A stretch of 64,000 nt of DNA from Ustilaginoidea virens (taxonomy: Eukaryota; Ascomycota; Sordariomycetes; Hypocreales; Clavicipitaceae): assembly GCF_000687475.1 (NCBI RefSeq), contig NC_057320.1:4932501-4996500 (forward strand), given 5' to 3'. The notes under the pieces were generated by a model that saw only the letters and a program-made list of their open reading frames with translations, was not told where the DNA came from and searched no databases. Positions 1-11,164 of the stretch are shown piece by piece. Made by a program: the position numbers and the translations under genes. How positions within the stretch are numbered: the first letter of the stretch is position 1; each line of letters opens with the position of its first letter.

Positions 1-238
1 CGCAGAAACCTATTCAAGTACATGATGATGCTGTGGTCAAAACACGTCCCAGTCGTGCCCTCGTAAACCAACACCACTGCAGATAGGCACACTTTTGTCA
101 AACATGTCATCTAGTCGTGCGAGTTTTTTAATCCAATTGGCAGTTCCACCGTTAAAAAAGACAAGAAAGGGGGAAAAAACAAGAAAAGAAGAGAAGAGAA
201 AAAGATGAGAAAAGAAAAGAGGCTGCAAAGGGCATCGC

Positions 239-1763
239 TTAATTGATCGGTGCACAGGAAAAAACACCCTTGGTAGTTCCATTCCTAAACTGGCGAAGCT
301 GTTGAATGGGCCGGTTAGCGCGATTGCTTCACTCACACGGGCGAAGGGGGTTTAGTTCAGCGGAAACTCACAATGTCGTCAATGCTGGCATAGGTGCCGC
401 AAACCAAAACCACAATACCGATTACGAAGCACAAAGCGTTGATGACGGCTCGGAACAGATTCTCCTTGGCGTACCACTTGCCCTTGCACAGCAGCTTGAA
501 CCACATCATGGCAGGCAGGTAAAAGGTGAATCCGGAGATGAAGAGGGACGAAGAGACCGACAGCAGGTCGCTGAAGAAGGGTATGACTTCGGCAATGATA
601 AAGGCGGCGAGGGTGATGACGGAGATGACGGCCAGCCAGGTAGCCCAGCCCTTGGGCGTGTTGATGAAGCGAGTGACGGAGTCCTTGTAGATTCGTCCGT
701 GGATATACCGTCCAATGACGGTGGTGTTGATCGACCCGGAAATGAAGATGACGGGCAAGGCGACGCCAAAAGCAATCTTGGAAAGCGTGTGGCCGGCAGA
801 CAGCAAGGATGGCGACTCGACATCGGCGCCCACAAACGAGTAGACCATGGCGCCGGTAAGGGTATAAATGACGATTTCAATCAGCCCAAGGGCCCAGATG
901 GACTTGACGTAGTCCTTGGGTGTGTGCATCTCGTCCATGAAGGAGAACTGGCACATGGAGAAGCTGTAGGCGAAGCAGATGTTGGTGATGGCAATAAAGG
1001 CCTCGGCAAAGGAGAGGTCTTGCTTGGGCCAAGCCGACCAGTTGACCGCCGACAGTCCTCCCTCGGCCTTGGTGGCCACGACGCCCGTTCCGATAATGGT
1101 GATGCCGATGGCAAGAAGAATAGAGGCAAAGTCAATGTATCCAAGAATAGCCACCTCGGCAAACGAAGGTGGGATAGCAACCAGGAGCAAGATGATGGCC
1201 GACACGACGCCGAAAACAACCGAACACGCTCCGTTGTCCGTGATGTTGAGGAAGGCAATGGTCCCGGTCAAGCAATGCGATCCGACCAAAAAGGTGAGTT
1301 GGAGGACAAACATGGCTCCGACCACTTCGTAACCGAAGCGACCCATCAGTAGACGACCAGCATCGGCATAGTGCGCGACTTCGGGGTAGGCGATTTTGAC
1401 TTTTCCCACAATATCACTCGTGTAGATGGCAATGAAGCCGAGCCCAACGCAGCAGATGACGCCCGCAACCATTCCGAGAGTGGCAAACGCGGCGGGCAAG
1501 CTGAGAGCGCCAAGAGCGATAGCCTCTACGATCAAGACAATGGTAAGTCGCTTCCATCCCAGGCGGTTGAAGTGGGCAGCGCCTTGGGCGGTCTTTTGCT
1601 TCTCAACATCGCTTCTTCGCTCTCGAAAGTCGGTGACTTCGCCAGCAACGGGGGCGCTGACCACATTTTCCGAGCCCTCCAGGTCAGTAGTGGATGAGTA
1701 TTTTGAGTCCTTCTCCCTGTGCTTGTCGCGTGAGGCGTGGTCGCGGGCTACGGGCGTCGCCAT
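239..1763 (-). CDS. Mtr-like neutral amino acid permease (AAAP family)
   Basis: Predicted plasma-membrane amino acid/H+ symporter of the Aa_trans (AAAP) family, close in style to the fungal Mtr permeases. Exons are 372-1763 and 239-298, giving 483 residues. The start is the first in-frame ATG (1763); reading upstream of it begins only at a TTG. About ten or eleven hydrophobic segments follow a charged roughly 60-residue N-terminus. The main reading frame runs to a stop at 357, but a GTGAGT donor at 371 and an acceptor at 299 add a last exon ending in a GVFSC-type tail, which I know as conserved in this family, so the spliced end is preferred. The 73-nt intron is therefore inferred from tail conservation. 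The neighbourhood to the right is gene-poor. Substrate is inferred from the family only. Confidence 0.87.
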
Positions 1764-4700
1764 AGTTGTGGAAAGTGTGAAACTAGCGCCAGTCCAAGTC
1801 TTGCCTCGACAAAGCTGACGAGTCCCAAAAAAGGGCTTACAGAAGCCAATATTGTTCAAGTGTGCTGGGTAGGGGGGGGGAGAAAAAAAGGGACTGAGTC
1901 AGGAGGGAAGTGTGATCAACGAGATCGTTTCAAGGATCAGAGAGGTGAAAGGAAAGATGCAGGTGAAGTTGGGAAGGAGGGAGAGAGGCGGAAGGAGGTC
2001 GGCGTCGAATTGAGCAAGAGAAAGGATGGGGTTGAGATGGTGACAAGAGGGGGAGATCGTGGAGGTATAAAAGGAAAGCGCCAAGCAGACACAGTAATAG
2101 CCGCAAGAAGAAGCAGAGTATTACGAAGGCTCGCTGTCAGTATCAATGCAAATCAAAGTGGTGGAGCTCGTTTTGAGCCTGTCGGGTGTAGAGTTTTAAC
2201 GTTTGCATGTAAGTGCAAAGCCAAGTCTTGCAGGAAACTGGCAAGTTGACGTATGATTCATAGATAGCGTACAGACAAAAGATAGCAAGGGTCCAGAGGT
2301 TTGGGGCTCGGGACAGGCCAGGATGAAGATGCGGAAAAGGGAGGGTTGAAAAGATGACAACGCGAGAATATGGGGAAAGACGAGCAGGGAACCAGGCGAT
2401 GGACGAGCTTTCGGACTCGACGGGCACACCAAGCAATGACACGCGCTGCCACCCACACCAATTAGCACGAGCGCCTAGAAAGAAATAATGCGAAAAAAAA
2501 AATTGGGAAAAAAAAAAAGGGAAAAAGGAAAGCCCAGGCCCAAACTCTGCCTCCTCTGCTCCAAAGCTTGAGGCTGGGGGAAAACCTTGTGGGTCAAAGC
2601 CGGGCCAAGTAAAGGTCAGGGCCGAGTAGGGCAGGGCACGTTGAACGAAGAAGAAAATGCTATCAGCCCCGTAGATAGCGGCCTACCTAGTCTTTGAGTC
2701 CTATCTAAGTTTGTAATTTAGAGAAGGATTCGACCCTGCATATCGGGATTGTTCTGTCAAATGGCGGGGCGGACGAATTGAAGCAAGAGCCATCATTCCA
2801 TGACCTGATTCTATACGTAAAGAACAGACTTGCAGTGGCAGATGTGTTATCGGCTTCTAGATTCACCATGCCCCTGTTGTCGATGCTTCCGGCGGCCCAT
2901 ATAAAACAGATCCACGTCGATCATGCACCGGCGCGGCACATATTTCGAATGAAAAGGCGAGGGACCAAAACTATGTCCTCAGCAGCCACGTCACCGTCGA
3001 GCTCCAAAGTTGAGCTCACAGTACGTACTGCAAAATTGGTTTTTCTTTGGTTCATTCTGTTCCTTTTTTCCTTCTTCTTGAGCGGAGTCGTCCAAAAAAG
3101 AAGCCAGTCTGGGGACTCGGCGATATGCCGGCGCAAGCTCAAGGTTGCTCGGGTGGGTTGTGGTTCGTTGGCCACCCAGACAAACTTCGTAATGCCAGCA
3201 TGGTGGAGTCGGTTCACCTTGGCGTCGAGGCCCCGTCATTAGTCATTGCCCTGTGCCCCCCCCTGCTTCCGGTCCTGTGGTTGCCCTGGATCTGTCTGAC
3301 CTGTAAGCATGCATCCATCGCTGAGCGCAGGTAACAAGGACAGGGAAGAGCTCTCCCCGGCGACCCCGTCACTGGCTTGTACGTGTCCCAGGACCCTAGG
3401 TGGAACGAAAACCCGCATGTCCGGAGCGACGAGCCAAGGGGTGGAGCCGAGATTGAGTCAGTCTCGACATGGTCCCAGTGTCAAAGGCGACCGACCACCC
3501 GCTTGGAGCAAGTTGCGCACAAGTTTGGCTCCTCAGCATTGGGCCAAAGACTGAAATCTGGGGTAGCGTCGCCGTCACGGGCCCTGATAATGACAAGTCA
3601 GTTCTCGATACCTTCAAGGAGAACTAATGTTCTTTTCTTGCACGGATACCTGAAGGCTGGAGTTAGTCCTGGACGCTCGCTGGCTGCCAGGCACCGGCCG
3701 TGGAGACTGGTTGGTTTTGGCGTCGGGTATATCGGAGGTGCGCTGACGTCAGAACTGGCCAGAGTGGGCCAGAATGGGCCCCGTGGCTTGAAACAAAGCA
3801 CGAGTTGCTCCTCCGTCCGGCCAGTCGGTTTCTAGGGTTTCGAAAGTTGGTGGTGGTGCCGGCATCCAGATCGGCTAAGATTGCCGCGAGCCGCAAGCCT
3901 CAGCACGCCAACAAGAGCTCGAGCCTCGCAGTGCCTAATAAGAGTCTGGAACATACATGCGTTGCCTGCCTACCTCCCAACGTACCTGTGGCCTGCGGTG
4001 TCACGCGTGCCATGTCACGCCAGCAACCCTGGAATCCTGGAATGGTGACGGTGCTGCGTCAGGATCTGTCCGTCGGCGTGGAGCAGCGTCGCATCTGGTC
4101 GGTGGGTACGGACTCCGGGAGTAGCCTGCAGAGAAATCAAGCTACCAGTCCAGCAACGAGGGGAAGATAGTCTTGCGAATGGGATGAGACGAACAACGCC
4201 AGGGCTCGAGTTCTGCTCGCTAGTTCCTTGTTCTTGACGTGTTGAATGGTCAAGATCGGGTCCGAAACCCCATGTACTCATGTACTCCGTAGCTGGGGAT
4301 TCTCCAGGCACGACGGACAGCCAGCCAGCACGAGATTGGCTAGTGGCACGCACTGCGCACTGTAGACTGCGCACTGTAGACTTAATACCTGTCAGTGAGT
4401 GGCCGGCACAACAGCGTTTGAACTTGCAGGCAGCAAGCAGCCAAGCAGCACACGGAGAAGGGCCTGGTCCCGGTCCGTCAGCGCCATGTCAGCAACATTG
4501 ACGCCACCTGCTGGTGCGTGCTGTGCTGCAAGCGCCAGGCAGAGCCCAGGCCCTTGGTCGGCCGGCACTTGAAGCCTGCGGCATTTGTTCGAGTCAATCG
4601 CACGTCTTTCCATCCTTCTTGCCTTCTTGCCTTCTTGCCTTGGTGATTGATGCCCGTCATGTGACTCCGTGCGCGTGCACCACCATGTAAAATCACGCGC

Positions 4701-7620
4701 AGGTTTCAATTCACATCTCTTTGGATTCGCACTTTTTTGACGAGTGGTTAATGCTCCTGGGACCCTTCCTCGCCAGGTCACGACCGCGTCACGCGTCATT
4801 GAACGAACAAGCGTCACCAAAACGAAACCTAATGGAGACCTACCGCATACGCATCCCCACTGCATGGGGCCTGCGAGAAAAATTTATCATCAGCCCTTGC
4901 ATCCAATCATATAATCGACAGCCAGATTCGACTCGGGCCTTTATACAGTACAACCTGCGGTCTTGGACCCCCCCAAGGGCAAGCATTAGTTGCGTCGATG
5001 CATCAAGCACGGGTCGCCCGAATACAGAGCGCCTCCTTCCTCTAGCGAATCACAAAAGAGGCAAATCCAAGCAAAACAAATGCCAGGGCTTTTCATCCCT
5101 CCCCTCCCGACTTCAGGTATCGGTATTCCCCATCAGTCAGGGCCATTGCTGATCTCTCTCTCGGCCAATTACGCTCTTAATTTAATGCCTTGCGTTCACT
5201 CGCTGTTTTTTTCGACTCTTTTCCTCTCCGAGTCGGGCGGCGAAGAAGCGTCCTATCTGTCTCCAGCCCAACTCTGCCAAATTTGGAACCTGACTTGCAA
5301 ACTTTTTCGTCTACGGAGTAGCCCGGCCTGGTGACTGGTCACACCATCTCGTCACACCATCTTCCCTCCCTGCGCGGACCGTGGAGGTGGGGCACATGCT
5401 AACTATAGTAAGGCCTGGAGGCTTGGATCATGGAAGGCTTCTGGAAAAATTTGCTCCCTGTCGTGCCGTACAATGTCGCATGGTAATCGCTGGTTCCTTG
5501 GCTCGTGAGGCGTGGTACGTGTGCCTCACGTTTCGTGACGACTTTCCAACATGTCTCGTGTGCCGAGCCGCACTTCCACCACCTGACTCCATGCACCTGC
5601 CCACATACTGGAAAACTCTCGCCTTCGGTCAGGAAAAGGAGAGACAAACGTTGTTGGCCCTTTTGGATAAGATTGTACTGCGTCAACAGGCTGACATTTT
5701 GAAACAGCTTATCCGTACACAGCGTGATCCCGGGCAGCTTCCACTGTCGTGTGACGGTGTGCTTCTCCCGATGGGATCGACGAGAAAATCCCAGATACTT
5801 GCAATCTCGGGTCCAACACAACTCTCTCTTATCGTGAATCACCAAGCAAGCCCCCTGCGATACATACAGGCTAAATACAATCGATGATTCCGTCTTAACA
5901 CCAAAGCTGCAAATAGATTGCACAGCTATCTACAGCTTGTCCAGAGCCGCGGCACTTCCCTTACTGGCTAATTTGTGCTATCATTCAGCAGCTGCGAGGC
6001 CTCTCGGTACAGCGAGGCAAAATTTGGCGGCAACGCTACACAAATTGCAGAAAGCCGTCTTAAAGCTGGAGGGGCGTCTTGCGCTTGAGCAGACAATTGA
6101 CCACGTAGATTTCCTTCCCACAGCTGCGTTGTGACAATGTTGATCACTGGTTGATCGGCTGCAACAAGAGCGACCGCATCTCCCGACATTTCGTCAGGCC
6201 GTTAACACAACGCCGTCCACGTAAGCATGATGACACGGTTCATGCAGCGTCACTACTACTTATTTCAGACCGAACTGCTCTTAGGCCTTGCATTCCGGCA
6301 TACCGTCCATAACGGGTCCAGTCTGGAGCTCCGAGTCTGATCCATGATGCGACGCTCGGCTGGTAATATAGAAACCTCAACCCCATGGTGAGGCGGCCTT
6401 TCTCCGCGCCAGGGACAGGGATAGCTCTTTTACTCCCTCTCCCTTTCCATAATGCTAGATGAGATTAAGTATCGAATACTATTCCGCAAGGATCAATCAT
6501 TGCTACGCTATTTGCGCGCTCTTTTGCTGGCATTGCTGCCGGGCGAACGAGGTGGGCAGCCGTACGTGTCGGTCATGTCAGCGACGCAGATGAACATCAC
6601 CTGTCCGCGAATCGCTCATACGTTTTTTTCTCGCTAGTTCGGATAATGACACCTGAACATGACACGGCCTTCCAGAGCAGGCTGGCGATTTGCACACCAC
6701 TGACAACCTGATCCGACAACCGGCCATGTGCTGTCTTGCCGCCGACACGGCGCTCGCTTTGTCTCGGCTGAGACAGTAGTTCTACTTTCTTCCCAGGGGC
6801 GCTCCAAACATGTTGCCCCGGCATTTACCCGACACGAGCCGGCGCGGAGAAGAAAAGTTCTGGGGATAAATCTGCAGCAAGGGCCACGGGATGCAGGAAG
6901 CTGGGGCGGACGTTTCTCCACGATCCGCGGCGGGTAGTGGCGGCAGCTTCGCTTGATATGGAGTGAATGCAGTGCGGTAGCTTTGCAGGCACCAAGCTGC
7001 CATTTGCACTAATTCGGTTTGAAAGAAGACAAAGCTGTCGGTTCTCAAGTGGAATAGGTTGCGCTTGCTTGCGCAAGGGCGGTGCATCTTGGGAACAGCT
7101 TGTGTACAGTTTGTCGAGTGGGGAGGGCTTCTGTAAACGCTGGTCGGCCGCACGCGAACGACCTGGACTCTGGAATCAGTATCCTATTTGTGTAATACTA
7201 TGGCTGATATCGTTATGGCATGTTAAATTCTACCAAACTTTTCGCCGTTGCCATCGCGCGGATCGTATGGTCGTCAACTTGGAAGAGGCGTCGAGATAGT
7301 TGTAGGCCTGGCGTGAGGATACGTTGGCAGAGATTCCCCCCAAGATCGAACTATTAGTGGCGCGTTGCGAGGCGACTAATAAGTAAAGCCGGACCCCGAG
7401 TCTTGAAATTTCCCCAAAACTCACGTTATCAGGGAAGCCGGGGCGGGGCGTTGCCTGCGACTTGCGAGTGGGCAAGCGGAGGTAGGCAGAAGCGTACATG
7501 TAGCTTTCAGATACCGACCTCCTTAAGTGGGAGGTAAGAATTGTAATGGAGTATAATTTATACCTAGAGACTAGCAAAGAAAGACTTGAAAGCTTGCTTT
7601 ACCAGTTTTGTAGGCTAATT
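1764..7620. other. gene-poor intergenic stretch
   Basis: Nearly 6 kb in which I see no convincing coding region on either strand; the longest open frames lack codon structure, splice logic or recognisable motifs. It contains a G run and A/G-rich leader just upstream of the permease (about 1866-1890), A-runs near 2495-2520, and two exact TACTCCGTA/TACGGAGTA motifs (4283-4291 and 5312-5320). Confidence 0.6.
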
Positions 7621-7689
7621 AATGCCTGCTTGATATAAGAAGATATCTCCATTGGATAGGTAGCCTCGTGTCAGGGAAGGCGGAGCTTT

Positions 7690-7800
7690 TGCGAAGAAAT
7701 CGTAGGGCAAGAAAGAAAGGGCGTAGCTCTTTCCCGCTTTCCCTCTTTATTTAAACTACAGTGAGGGAGGCCGTCCTGTGGAGATATCCCCGCTAGGTAC
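7690..7800. repeat. repeat piece related to 10430-10530
   Basis: Carries a block reading TCTTTCCCGCTTTCCCTCTT that recurs at about 10448-10467 in the same orientation. Similarity extends, with gaps, over roughly 60 bases (downstream AAA...TGGAGAT in both). Both copies also have a GCGAAGAAA word nearby. The pair flanks the duplicated small genes and the gag relic, so these may be decayed LTR or other element ends; I cannot define exact boundaries. Confidence 0.4.
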
Positions 7801-8251
7801 TGCCTCGGGGGATTCGCTAAAAAACCTTTCCTACACTTCAAATCTTCAGGGATTGGCTAATGACGTTGGCTAAGTATGAGTGCGCACGCCCCGTAGTACG
7901 CTACACGATATTTGCGACATGTTCACCTTTTCCACTACTTCAGGCACCTACTAATCTAATGTAACGACCGTACGAGGACCTGAACCCAACTGGGTCTGGG
8001 CCGCACGCACTTGGTATACAACACCCATTTTGCACCCACTCGTATCAAATGCACCAATGGCAGCCTCAGCCTCGATACCAGGCTGGGCGATTTAGCCATT
8101 GCAACACCTCGAAAGTCATCGCACCCTAGCGTAATGCGGAGTAGAAATATATCGGCGGGTACGTGGATGCATACCGAAGGTACTTATGCCCTCTGTACAG
8201 AACGTGTGGCACTCTTAAGTGGGTTTTCTGCGTAAGGTAACCTGCCTGATT

Positions 8252-8730
8252 TCAGGGCAAGTGTGAATAGCCGACATCTGGGGCCTCCCAGAGCTTTTCT
8301 GCGGACGGCCAAACTGGTTTAAGTGCTTTACCGCTTCTTTTCAAAGTCGAGTCGGCCTTCTCGGGTGTAGGAGACGACTTCCTGAGTTCCACAGAAATTG
8401 TATCATATACGTACGCATGGGAGGTGATATGTGTCTCCCTGCCCAAGTGGTCTTGGGTCTTATAGCTAAACGTAACGTGTAGGCCTTCAGGATCTGGCTG
8501 ACGTTCCCCCTCGATCGTCGTTGTTAAGTGAACCTCGCTCCTGCTGTCAGTTAGTACATAATTGTTAGGGCGAGCTCTATGAAAGCTTACCGGATGAGGA
8601 TGGCTTTTGGATAGAGCTGCTGTTCACAAGCTGACTGGTATGCCAACGCGACAAGCTTTCTCATCCTTTCTTCGGTTCTAGGAACATTAAGACGGTGGAA
8701 GTAGTATTTGACGATGTTTATAGTGCTCAT
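8252..8730 (-). CDS. small uncharacterised protein, copy 1 (intact)
   Basis: Two exons, 8591-8730 and 8252-8543, encode about 143 residues; the 47-nt intron has a GTAAGC donor, a TACTAAC branch site and a CAG acceptor, all canonical. The N-terminal part runs MSTINIV...YYF and exon 1 closes with PKAILIR; exon 2 carries SYKTQDHLGRETHIT. I do not recognise the family. The case for a real gene is a second copy about 1.3 kb away (9523-10006) that keeps the same exon-intron layout and about half of the residues. No signal peptide or membrane segment is seen. The acceptor could lie three bases further on, with little effect on the protein. Its job is unknown; the location in a transposon-scarred patch suggests an accessory, possibly expanded family. 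Confidence 0.5.
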
Positions 8731-9522
8731 GATGGAAGTGAAAGGCCTGGAGAGTATGATACTGAACAGTAAGATGCGGAAATCTCTCACTCATAAAGTA
8801 ATCAGTTCTCGCCTATTATTATATGTCATCGGCGGGTGATAAAAGAAGCGTGAGGCGAGGCCACCCTTGGGCGCTAAAATCTCGTAGTTCTATGCAAGGA
8901 ACTTTTTGAGCAGATTGTAGGCGCTAAGCAGACCAACCAAGCCCTTTACTAGACGAGGAACCAAACTCACGGCATTCCAATTGGATGAGATTGCTGCAAG
9001 AAACAGACGCCCTAATCCTTCAAACTGCGACTGAAAGTCAATCACTAAGAAGATGTTGCGGTCTCGTGTTCTCAATGGTGCCATTGAGATTAAAGCCGCG
9101 GCCATAGTCTGAGTTCGCCTTGTCGAACCCCTGCAACAAGGGGATGCGAGATCTGGAGAGTCTCAGCCGCGTGTCGGCAGAGGAAATATATTGAGGCCCC
9201 TCCTCTTCGTCGGCACTATGTACCGTAACAGAACGTGTTGAATTGTCGGCAGTTCGATGCTGACGGGGGGATTGTCCGTGAATTACTTCACGGATCTGCG
9301 GAAACATGTCATACACATTTGCTTTTTCATATTTGTCGATGATATCCTTGGAACTGACTTGAGCGGTAGATGTCGATGTGACTGAAGTGTTGAGCTTTTA
9401 TGTGAGCGTACTGTAGCATACGAAGACAGTGTGGCGCGCGCAGGTATATTTTTGACTATGGACCACTGCTATTCTGCCCTTAGTATAGAAAGTATAACGA
9501 ATCGTAGCCCAGGGGTGCATAC

Positions 9523-10006
9523 CTATTCATTTTCGAGGTGTGAATACGCGATGCTTTCGACTTCCCGGATTTCATCCCCGGTGGGCCAAACGGCCTTGCC
9601 GCTAGGCTTTAATGTTGAGTCTTCTTTTTCGCTTCTAGGGCAAGACTGTCGAAGCTTCATAGTAATACTGTTAAAAATGTAGGCGTGGGTAGTAATATGT
9701 GTCCCTCTCCCAAGGTGCTCTTGGGTCTTGTAGCTTATTGTGAGATGGGCTCCTTTCCCATCTGGCAGGTATTTCCCTTTTATTTTTTTTCCGGCGTGGA
9801 TGTCGCCGCTAATATCAGTTAGCATTTTTTTAGATAAATTTAAACTAAATAATTATTTATAAAAACTTACCGGATGAGAATTGCTTTAGGGTGCTTGTCC
9901 TGCTCCCGTACTGCCTGACATGCTAGTGCAATCAGTTGCTGCAATCTGGCTTTATTTGGACGATGATTGGCGGTCAGGTAGTATTAACAACGTTTAAAGT
10001 GCTCAT
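9523..10006 (-). pseudogene. small uncharacterised gene, copy 2 (frameshifted)
   Basis: Diverged duplicate of the gene at 8252-8730. It opens with an ATG at 10006 and the same MST-N-V start, but lacks one A in an A-run near codon 8, which brings an early stop; after the shift the frame again reads YYL...PKAILIR, followed by a GTAAGT intron (A/T-rich, branch GCTAAC, acceptor TTAG) in the same phase as copy 1. Exon 2 contains SYKTQEHLGRGTHITTHAY, matching copy 1. A sequencing slip in the A-run could mimic this lesion, so calling it a pseudogene is provisional. Confidence 0.5.
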
Positions 10007-10073
10007 TTTTTTTTTCAATTTTATGGTCTATAAATAGCGCTGTATTATTGTCGATATCTATATCCTTAGTATG

Positions 10074-10370
10074 TTATTGAAGGAAGTGATTCTGTTGATA
10101 CTGATGTGATTGTGCCGTTTCATATATAGATATAGAATGCCGTAGGTCTGAAGCAAGCCCTTCAAATGTTAGTACATGACGGTATATAGCTTGGCTGCAC
10201 TCTGGGATATCCCTTACAGCATTAAGCACTTGACGGTATAGCTCAGTATCAGCTATAAAGGGGGGGGGGGGGAGACCACGATGCAAGCGTTGCAGTTCTT
10301 CTAGTAAAATATTAAGGCATTCGAGCTTAGATTTATCGGGATATTTTGCGACGGTTGATTGTGGTGACAA
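10074..10370 (-). mobile_element. Ty1/copia gag-like fragment
   Basis: An open frame of about 98 codons without an ATG. It carries a pattern I associate with the gag region of fungal copia elements: a leucine-rich ECLNILLEELQRLHRGL stretch, then ELYRQVLNAVRDIPEC, then LASDLRHSISIYE. No integrase, reverse transcriptase or RNase H motif is seen nearby, so at most a truncated remnant is present. Related repeat blocks lie just upstream on this strand (about 10430-10530) and at about 7700, which may be element ends. Confidence 0.45.
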
Positions 10371-10429
10371 TTGTTCAATTCAAGACGCGGAGTTCTCTCG
10401 TTAACTTTTCTGAAAGAGAATTCACTTGG

Positions 10430-10530
10430 AACGCAAGGAAGAGCGTGTCTCTTTCCCGCTTTCCCTCTTTGTTAAAGACAGAAAGGCTTTGTCTGGAGAT
10501 TTGCGAAGAAACCGGAAGGCAGGCAGGAAC
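10430..10530. repeat. repeat piece related to 7690-7800
   Basis: Second copy of the block described at 7690-7800, in the same orientation. It lies directly upstream (minus strand) of the copia gag-like fragment, the place where a 5' LTR or leader would be, but no clean TG...CA ends were found. Confidence 0.4.
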
Positions 10531-10983
10531 AGCTACGATCTTTCTTAATTCCCTTCTTTAAAATTCTAGGGTGCCGCCGAATTCTTCGGTGTCAAAAGCA
10601 CCTAGCTGCTGCTTTACTGCTTTTTTTACTGCCTTATTTTACCGCCTTTTTACTGCCTTAAAGGTGAACATGTCGCACGGGGCGTGCGCACTCTGCGTAT
10701 ATTCAAGTACCCCTTGGTCGTTCCAACAGATGACATAGCCGGTAGATTGAGGGTACGGCGATAGCAGTAGATCATTGATACCTGCTGCGATAAATTCCTG
10801 TTGCGATATTTAGTCACTGTAGTAGCCAGTAATGCAACCATGCAACCAGCTTGACATCTTCTTTGTACAGTAGAGCCTTGACCAGACACCTGTGATACGC
10901 GCACCTTTCAAGGCAGGGGTACAGCGCACGTGCCTGGCATGCAACAACTAATCAGAATATCCGCCACGGTGACCTGTCTAAAC

Positions 10984-11140
10984 CCAGTCTCCAAATAACT
11001 TCTTTCTACTTATCAATCTCAAATTAGTGCAAGTCTTGAGCCTTATTTATTAGACCTAGTCTGCAAAATAAGTTGTTTCTACTCATTTTTTCTTCTGCTC
11101 ATCAATCTCAAATTAGTGCAAGTGTTAAGCCTTATTTATT
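10984..11140. repeat. tandem direct duplication upstream of the kinase gene
   Basis: Two imperfect copies, about 10984-11053 and 11056-11140, share AAATAA(C/G)TT(C/G)TTTCTACT, then an identical TCAATCTCAAATTAGTGCAAG word and a near-identical CTTATTTATT end. The second copy has a T/C-rich insertion of about 13 bases. It ends some 25 bases before the kinase ATG, so it may form part of that gene's promoter or leader. Confidence 0.7.
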
Positions 11141-11164
11141 GGCAAGGGCTAGCCCGGGCAGGTG

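Larger units (their letters stand above)
7621..11160. other. AT-richer relic island with repeats
   Basis: A segment of lower GC content carrying two diverged copies of a small gene (8252-8730 intact, 9523-10006 broken), a copia gag-like fragment (10074-10370), related repeat pieces at about 7690-7800 and 10430-10530, a G run at about 10260-10272, and a tandem duplication at 10984-11140. Two overlapping minus-strand frames at 8890-9105 and 9038-9316 may be the decayed remains of another coding region, but I do not recognise them. The mixture suggests a transposon-visited, decaying accessory patch. Confidence 0.55.

Noticed and set aside
306..1352. 348-codon plus-strand open frame
   Set aside because: It lies antisense to the amino acid permease, begins with a non-ATG-like context and has the Gly/Asp-rich makeup typical of an antisense shadow of a GC-rich membrane-protein gene.
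1872..2249. Plus-strand frame upstream of the permease
   Set aside because: A/G-rich low complexity without ATG or conserved content; more likely promoter or leader sequence of the minus-strand gene.
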